Source of the DNA: Phytophthora quininea
Taxonomy: Eukaryota; Oomycota; Peronosporomycetes; Peronosporales; Peronosporaceae
Length of the DNA: 35,234 nucleotides
NCBI GenBank assembly: GCA_011947345.1
Contig: JAAVTG010000266.1
Span: forward strand, 1 to 35,234
Direction of reading: 5' to 3'
Position numbers and translations under genes: made by a program. The stretch's first letter is position 1. Every line of letters begins with the position of its first letter. Of this stretch, positions 31,252 through 35,234 are shown piece after piece. The notes under the pieces were generated by a model, which was not told where the DNA came from, made no database searches, and saw only the letters and a program-made list of their open reading frames with translations.

Positions 31252-31646
31252 GTGACTTATCATGCATGCATGTCAAGTTGTGGCAACCAAAAATGAATCG
31301 CTGGATTATTTCCATGATGATCATTCCTTGGAAGCTGCAGGCTTGGAGTTCCTCGATAGTTTTTAGTTGGCACTTTTTCATCCCAGGAGCCAAGCTCGTC
31401 ACTGTGTCCGCCAAGGTCGTACTGCTTCATACTATCTCCACGGGCAAATTCTTGTTTGGGATCACTTCTATTGATGTGGCTGCAATGGTACTCTCACTAA
31501 ACGTCCTGAGAGCCCTGCCGGCTAAACATTTTAGCACTTCGTTCGCGAGACCTGCAGCACTTCTTGATACAATTGTCAGCTTCACCACAAGTCCCGGCTC
31601 TAAAAGGTATGCGCAATTGACATTTCGCCAGTCACCGCACACCTCG
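31252..31646. other. Upstream region of the D-2-hydroxyglutarate dehydrogenase gene
   Basis: The frame of the downstream enzyme stays open to 31266, but the translated sequence has no family resemblance. The enzyme's leader begins at ATG 31647, so this is treated as promoter/5' region. No further signal recognised. Confidence 0.35.
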
Positions 31647-33170
31647 ATGCTGCTCCCTGCTCTGCTGCGCTCGGCGCGCCGCCAGGTTGGCGCCGCCTCG
31701 ACCGCTCCGGCCTTCCTACAATCCGCCGCCGCTCGTGCCTTCTCCACGCCGCCCCGTAACCCAGCACATGCCTCCTGGACCGACGACGACAAGACGTACT
31801 TCCAGCAGCTGCTCAAGCCTGAGAGCGTGCTGACCGACGCCGACGACACCGAGACGTACACGGTGGACTGGCTCAAGAAGTACAAGGCGGAGAGCAGCCA
31901 CCAGATGGTGCTGAAGCCCAAGACCACCGAGCAGGTCTCGGCCATCCTCAAGTACTGCAACGAGCGCAATCTGCCGGTGGTGCCGCAGGAGGCAACACGG
32001 GTCTGGTGGGCGGCAGTGTGCCGGTGTACGACGAGATCGTGCTGTCTCTGAGCTCGATGAGCAACGTCATCTCGTTCGACGAGGTGTCTGGCATTTTGGT
32101 GTGCGAGGCCGGCTGCATCCTGGAGAACCTGGACAACTACGTGGCCAAGCACGGCTACATGATGCCGCTGGATCTCGGCGCGAAAGGCACCTGTCAGATC
32201 GGTGGAAATGTGTCGACAAACGCAGGTGGATTGCGCTTGCTTCGATACGGATCGTTGCATGGCACGGTGCTCGGTGTCGAAGCTGTACTAGCGGATGGCA
32301 CGGTAGTTGACTGTCTTAGCACCATGCGCAAAGACAACACGGGTTACGACCTCAAGCAGCTCTTTATCGGCTCAGAAGGCACTCTGGGAGTGGTGACCAA
32401 GGTGTCGATCTTGACGCCTCCACGTTCGTCGTCAAAGAACGTTGCTCTGCTCGCGTGCGAGGATTTCGAGGCTGTGCAAAAGGCGTTCGTCGAAGCCAAG
32501 AAACACCTTGGAGAAGTGCTATCTGCCGTGGAATTCATGGACCGCCAGTCACTTGACATGGTGAACTCGCAACAGGACTGGGTGAAAGACCCTTGAAACC
32601 CCTAGTCCATTCTACGTGTTGATCGAGACATCTGGTAGCAACGAAGATCACGACATGGACAAGCTCAACGCATTCCTCGAAGATGTCATGGGCTCTGGTG
32701 TTGTGGTCGACGGCACGGTAGCCCAGGATGCCTCTCAAGCGCGCAATCTGTTCATGATCCGTGAAGACATCACTGTTGCCCTGGCGGCGCGCGGATACGT
32801 GTATAAGTACGACGTGTCGGTGCCCATCGAGCAGTACTACAAGATTGCGGAGGAAACGCGCGACAGACTGGCTTCGACGGACGCCAAGGTCGTGTGCTAC
32901 GGTCACATCGGCGACTGCAACGTCCACTTGAATGTCTCCACGTTGAAATACGACGAAAAAGTGTTCAATTCGCTCGAGCCGTTCATCTTTGAGTGGACTT
33001 CTCAGTATCGCGGAAGTATCAGCGCTGAGCACGGCATCGGCACCCACAAGCCGTCGTTTCTCCACCTGTCTAAGTCTGACAATGCCATCAAGCTCATGCA
33101 GCAGATGAAGAACATGATGGACCCTAAGGGCATTCTGAACCCGTACAAGGTGCTTCCTCCCGCGAAATAA
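31647..33170 (+). CDS. D2HGDH: D-2-hydroxyglutarate dehydrogenase, mitochondrial
   Basis: FAD enzyme that oxidises D-2-hydroxyglutarate to 2-oxoglutarate in mitochondria, usually passing electrons to ETF. Intronless, about 509 residues. Residues 1-35 are an Arg/Ala/Ser leader ([19 protein letters not shown]). The FAD-binding domain follows, with [40 protein letters not shown] and [20 protein letters not shown]. The C-terminal domain has [15 protein letters not shown], the metal-site type motif [13 protein letters not shown] and [10 protein letters not shown], and ends [16 protein letters not shown]. All match human D2HGDH in order. Two breaks: GG at 31988-31989 (one G missing before GNTGLVGG) and CCC at 32590-32592 (two C missing between VKDP and LETPSPFYV). 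Together these restore length and frame. Confidence 0.92.
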
Positions 33171-33246
33171 ATGCCGAAGTGCATTTAGAGTGTATGTAAA
33201 TGGTCAAAACTTAGTGCACTACGAGTCGATTTTGCCAGTAGCAAAC

Positions 33247-34111
33247 CTATTGGAACTGCTTGGCCAGCTCCAGGTCTAAATAGGAAACGTTGACGCTGCC
33301 TAGGATCCGTTCTTGCAGTTCATCCTCGCTCTCGCCTTGGATGGTCAAGTGCAGATGCATCTCGAGATATCCTGCCCAGCTTTGGCACATGGATCCGATG
33401 TACTGTGCCGTCATGCTGGAGGAGACGTCCACGTCTAGTTCAAAGTAGTTGCTGCGTCTGAAGTAATGCTGCGTAAGTTTCGTCCCCGTGAGAGCAGGGC
33501 GGTTCGGCACGAGCGACTGCAAGAGCCACGGGCCTTCCACCAGGTTGGGGATCAGCTTGAAGCGTGCGTTGCGGAAGTCGTCGTCTCCTTCGCAGAATCT
33601 ACTGAACAAGCGATGGAAAATCGCCGTATCATCATCGTCACTCTCCGGGGCCGGCGGTAGCAGCCAGTAGGCCACCACACTCAGATTGTCGGCGTTGGGC
33701 AGCTCAAAGTTGATCAGGAACACCGTCGAGTCCGGGAACTTCTTCGACAGTACGCCAGCACGCTGTTAGGCCGCGTCTCTTCTCGCATGGCAAGGTGGTG
33801 GCGTTCTTTGGGGTGTTAAACCTCCACAGATCCACGTGCAGCAGCTTGCCGACCGATTTCCCGGCCGGCACTTTGACCTGGTCGTCCATGTACGTCTTGC
33901 CACGTACTTGGACGTCGCTGGCGTCTGGCTCGGACCACATTTTGCGGATCTCACTCGAGTGCATAGCAAACGGTGCGTCTGCAAACGGCGACGTCTGCGT
34001 GTCAATTGGCTCGGCTAGTTCTTCTCCCCATGCTTCCGCCACAACTTGATGCTTTTCCTCAGGCTCAACGTATTCGTCCAGTTCTTCGATGGTGACGCGG
34101 TGCAGCTCCAT
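33247..34111 (-). CDS. EDR2 C-terminal domain (DUF1336) protein
   Basis: About 289 residues from ATG 34111, consisting largely of the domain found at the C-terminus of plant ENHANCED DISEASE RESISTANCE 2. Landmarks: MWSEPDASDVQVRGKTYMDD, KVPAGKSVGKLLHVDLWRFN, VFLINFELPNADNLSVVAYW, FKLIPNLVEGPWLLQSLVPN, ALTGTKLTQHYFRRSNYFEL, and MHLHLTIQGESEDELQERIL. In plants the PH-START-EDR2 protein is a lipid-binding negative regulator of defence; here PH and START parts are absent. The domain's biochemical role is not established. One frame break lies between about 33762 and 33775 (two bases missing or one extra). Confidence 0.85.
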
Positions 34112-34439
34112 GGAGCTCGAGCGTGAGTGCAGCGGCGACCCACAGACATGAGCAGGCGCTTGGTGGACGACAATACGCTACGCTCCTACGTAGAGGGCGG
34201 AAGCGCGATGACGCCACGGCTGGGCAGCAGCAATGCCTGTGATCTCCGTGTCACACAAAAGTGAATCCATGTCGTGGCGTCGAGGGCACTAAAGGGGGAA
34301 TCAGATTTCAGCCAATCGTGAGCCCCTTCAACGTCGGTTGCAAATGCGCCAAGCCAAGATGGGCCCCTAAATATGGCTTCCGTTCCAGGCGCGCTCTCTC
34401 TGTGCCCAGGTCCTTGTTACTCCCTACTACTAGTAGAAG
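34112..34439. promoter_or_regulatory. Divergent promoter between EDR2-domain gene and CCDC146-like gene
   Basis: The start codons at 34111 (minus) and 34440 (plus) are 328 bp apart and head-to-head. No canonical core element was recognised. Confidence 0.4.
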
Positions 34440-35234
34440 ATGGTGGACCCACAGGACGATGAGATGTCAAGTTCGGAGCTGTCGACGCCAGCTGTGGCCA
34501 GCAGTAGCACCCTGTTAAACTCCCGCACAGTCGTCGGTAACAATGACGAGCTTCTAGAGGAGGAGGAGCTGGACGATGGCGATATGCTGCCTTCTGGCGG
34601 ACGAGACACTCTTGCAGGAGGATCAGGCTCGGCTCTAGGAGCACCGGCGTCCTCCATGTCGGCCAGAGCATCGGCCTTCCGCCTGTTGGAGCAGTACTTC
34701 GAGGCCGACATGCTGACGCTGGAGCAGCTGCAGTCCTTCAAGGACAAGTACGCCAAGCTGCACTCGTGTGTGCTAGCTATTTACAAGCACGAGAAGCAGC
34801 TGCTAAAAGACGCCAAGGCCTTGAATCGGGACCTTCTTGGAGAGAAGATCCAGGTGGAGAAGCAGGCCATCCGCAAGGCGGAGGAGGTCGCCGCCTTTAC
34901 GTCGGTGGAGAGGAAAAGGATCGAGCTTTAAAGGAACTAGCAGAAGCTGTAGACCGTGACGCAGTGCTTACTTTTGAAATGACGGAGCTGCAGAGAGATT
35001 TCAGATCTACTCGCAGAGAAAGAAGCCATCTTGGCTGCCCATGCGCAGATTGAGAAGTGCGGCAGCTCACAACGGAAATTACTGGTCTAAATGATGAAGT
35101 GCATCGCATCGACAGCGAGTTGGCAAAGGATCAGCAACGTAAGCGAGAGTATCTAGCACGACTGGACTTCTTACGCAAGAAAACACTCCGGAGCAAATTG
35201 GTGCTGCGGAGCTTAAGCGGTTGAATCAGCTGCA
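34440..35234 (+). CDS. CCDC146-like centriole/flagellum coiled-coil protein, 5' part
   Basis: Begins with an acidic/Ser-rich leader, then FRLLEQYFEADMLTLEQLQS and YAKLHSCVLAIYKHEKQLLK. These parallel the start of human CCDC146 (LHELHAMGKLPGTRMAALKA, then LLHDAV and VQLLQNAK). The rest is coiled coil: RALKELAEAVDRDAVLTFEM, ISDLLAEKEAILAAHAQIEK and RKREYLARLDFLRKK, each in a different frame. At least four frame changes fall within 34900-35200. CCDC146 is a centriole/microtubule-associated protein needed for sperm flagella; here a zoospore-flagellum role is inferred. The gene runs off the window. The density of breaks suggests low-quality sequence or a pseudogene. Confidence 0.6.

Noticed and set aside
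31427..32260. 277-codon minus-strand open frame opposite the D2HGDH gene
   Set aside because: It is a shadow of GC-rich coding sequence; the plus strand matches D-2-hydroxyglutarate dehydrogenase block by block.
1..35234. CRISPR arrays, rRNA genes, bacterial operons or ribosome-binding sites
   Set aside because: The introns, linker histone and transposon types show a eukaryotic nuclear context, and no regularly spaced repeats or rRNA landmarks were seen.

Overview
The window reads as nuclear DNA of a filamentous, zoospore-forming eukaryote, most likely an oomycete of the Phytophthora/downy-mildew type. The reasons are compact genes with short (about 50-75 bp) GT-AG introns, GC-rich coding sequence, a lysine/alanine-rich histone H1, two centriole/flagellum coiled-coil proteins (CEP131-like and CCDC146-like), and transposases (IS630/Tc1-like, pogo-like DDE_1, BED and TTF-type hAT) of kinds I associate with oomycete genomes. 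The species cannot be fixed from the sequence alone.

Layout. 1-2001 is a very large inverted repeat with arms of at least about 760 bp and a loop of about 480 bp. 2607-12669 is a gene-dense block: histone H1, CEP131-like protein, an isovaleryl-CoA dehydrogenase-like enzyme with a mitochondrial leader, the kinase scaffold Mo25/CAB39, an unrecognised short gene, a HINT3-like HIT hydrolase and a sugar-porter-type MFS transporter. 12.7-24.9 kb is a repeat island: a decayed TTF-type hAT transposase, a GC-rich block of unknown nature, a truncated IS630/Tc1-like transposase, a decayed pogo-like element split by a complete BED-finger hAT transposon, and a second, 5'-truncated copy of the acyl-CoA dehydrogenase gene. 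26.6-35.2 kb is again genic: a BET-type bromodomain/NET protein, relics of a D-2-hydroxyglutarate dehydrogenase C-terminus and of a kinase-like gene, an otherwise complete D-2-hydroxyglutarate dehydrogenase, an EDR2 C-terminal-domain (DUF1336) protein and the start of a CCDC146-like protein.

The clearest mobile-element result is a nested insertion. A 2173-bp hAT element (18781-20953) has matching CAGTG termini, a perfect 8-bp target duplication (gtgagcag) and an uninterrupted transposase reading frame. It sits inside a pogo-like element whose two coding halves and inverted termini lie on either side.

A second window-wide result concerns data quality. Almost every conserved gene is out of frame by one or two bases, nearly always at a homopolymer or dinucleotide run and in the direction of missing bases. 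The two arms of the 760-bp inverted repeat also differ at three homopolymers, always shorter in the left arm. This points to homopolymer under-calling in the assembly rather than to widespread pseudogenes. The gene models below are therefore given across these breaks.

The genes do not form one pathway. The two dehydrogenases are mitochondrial oxidative enzymes (branched-chain amino-acid catabolism and 2-hydroxyglutarate clearance, both usually feeding electrons to ETF). CEP131 and CCDC146 relate to centrioles or flagella. H1 and BET are chromatin proteins.
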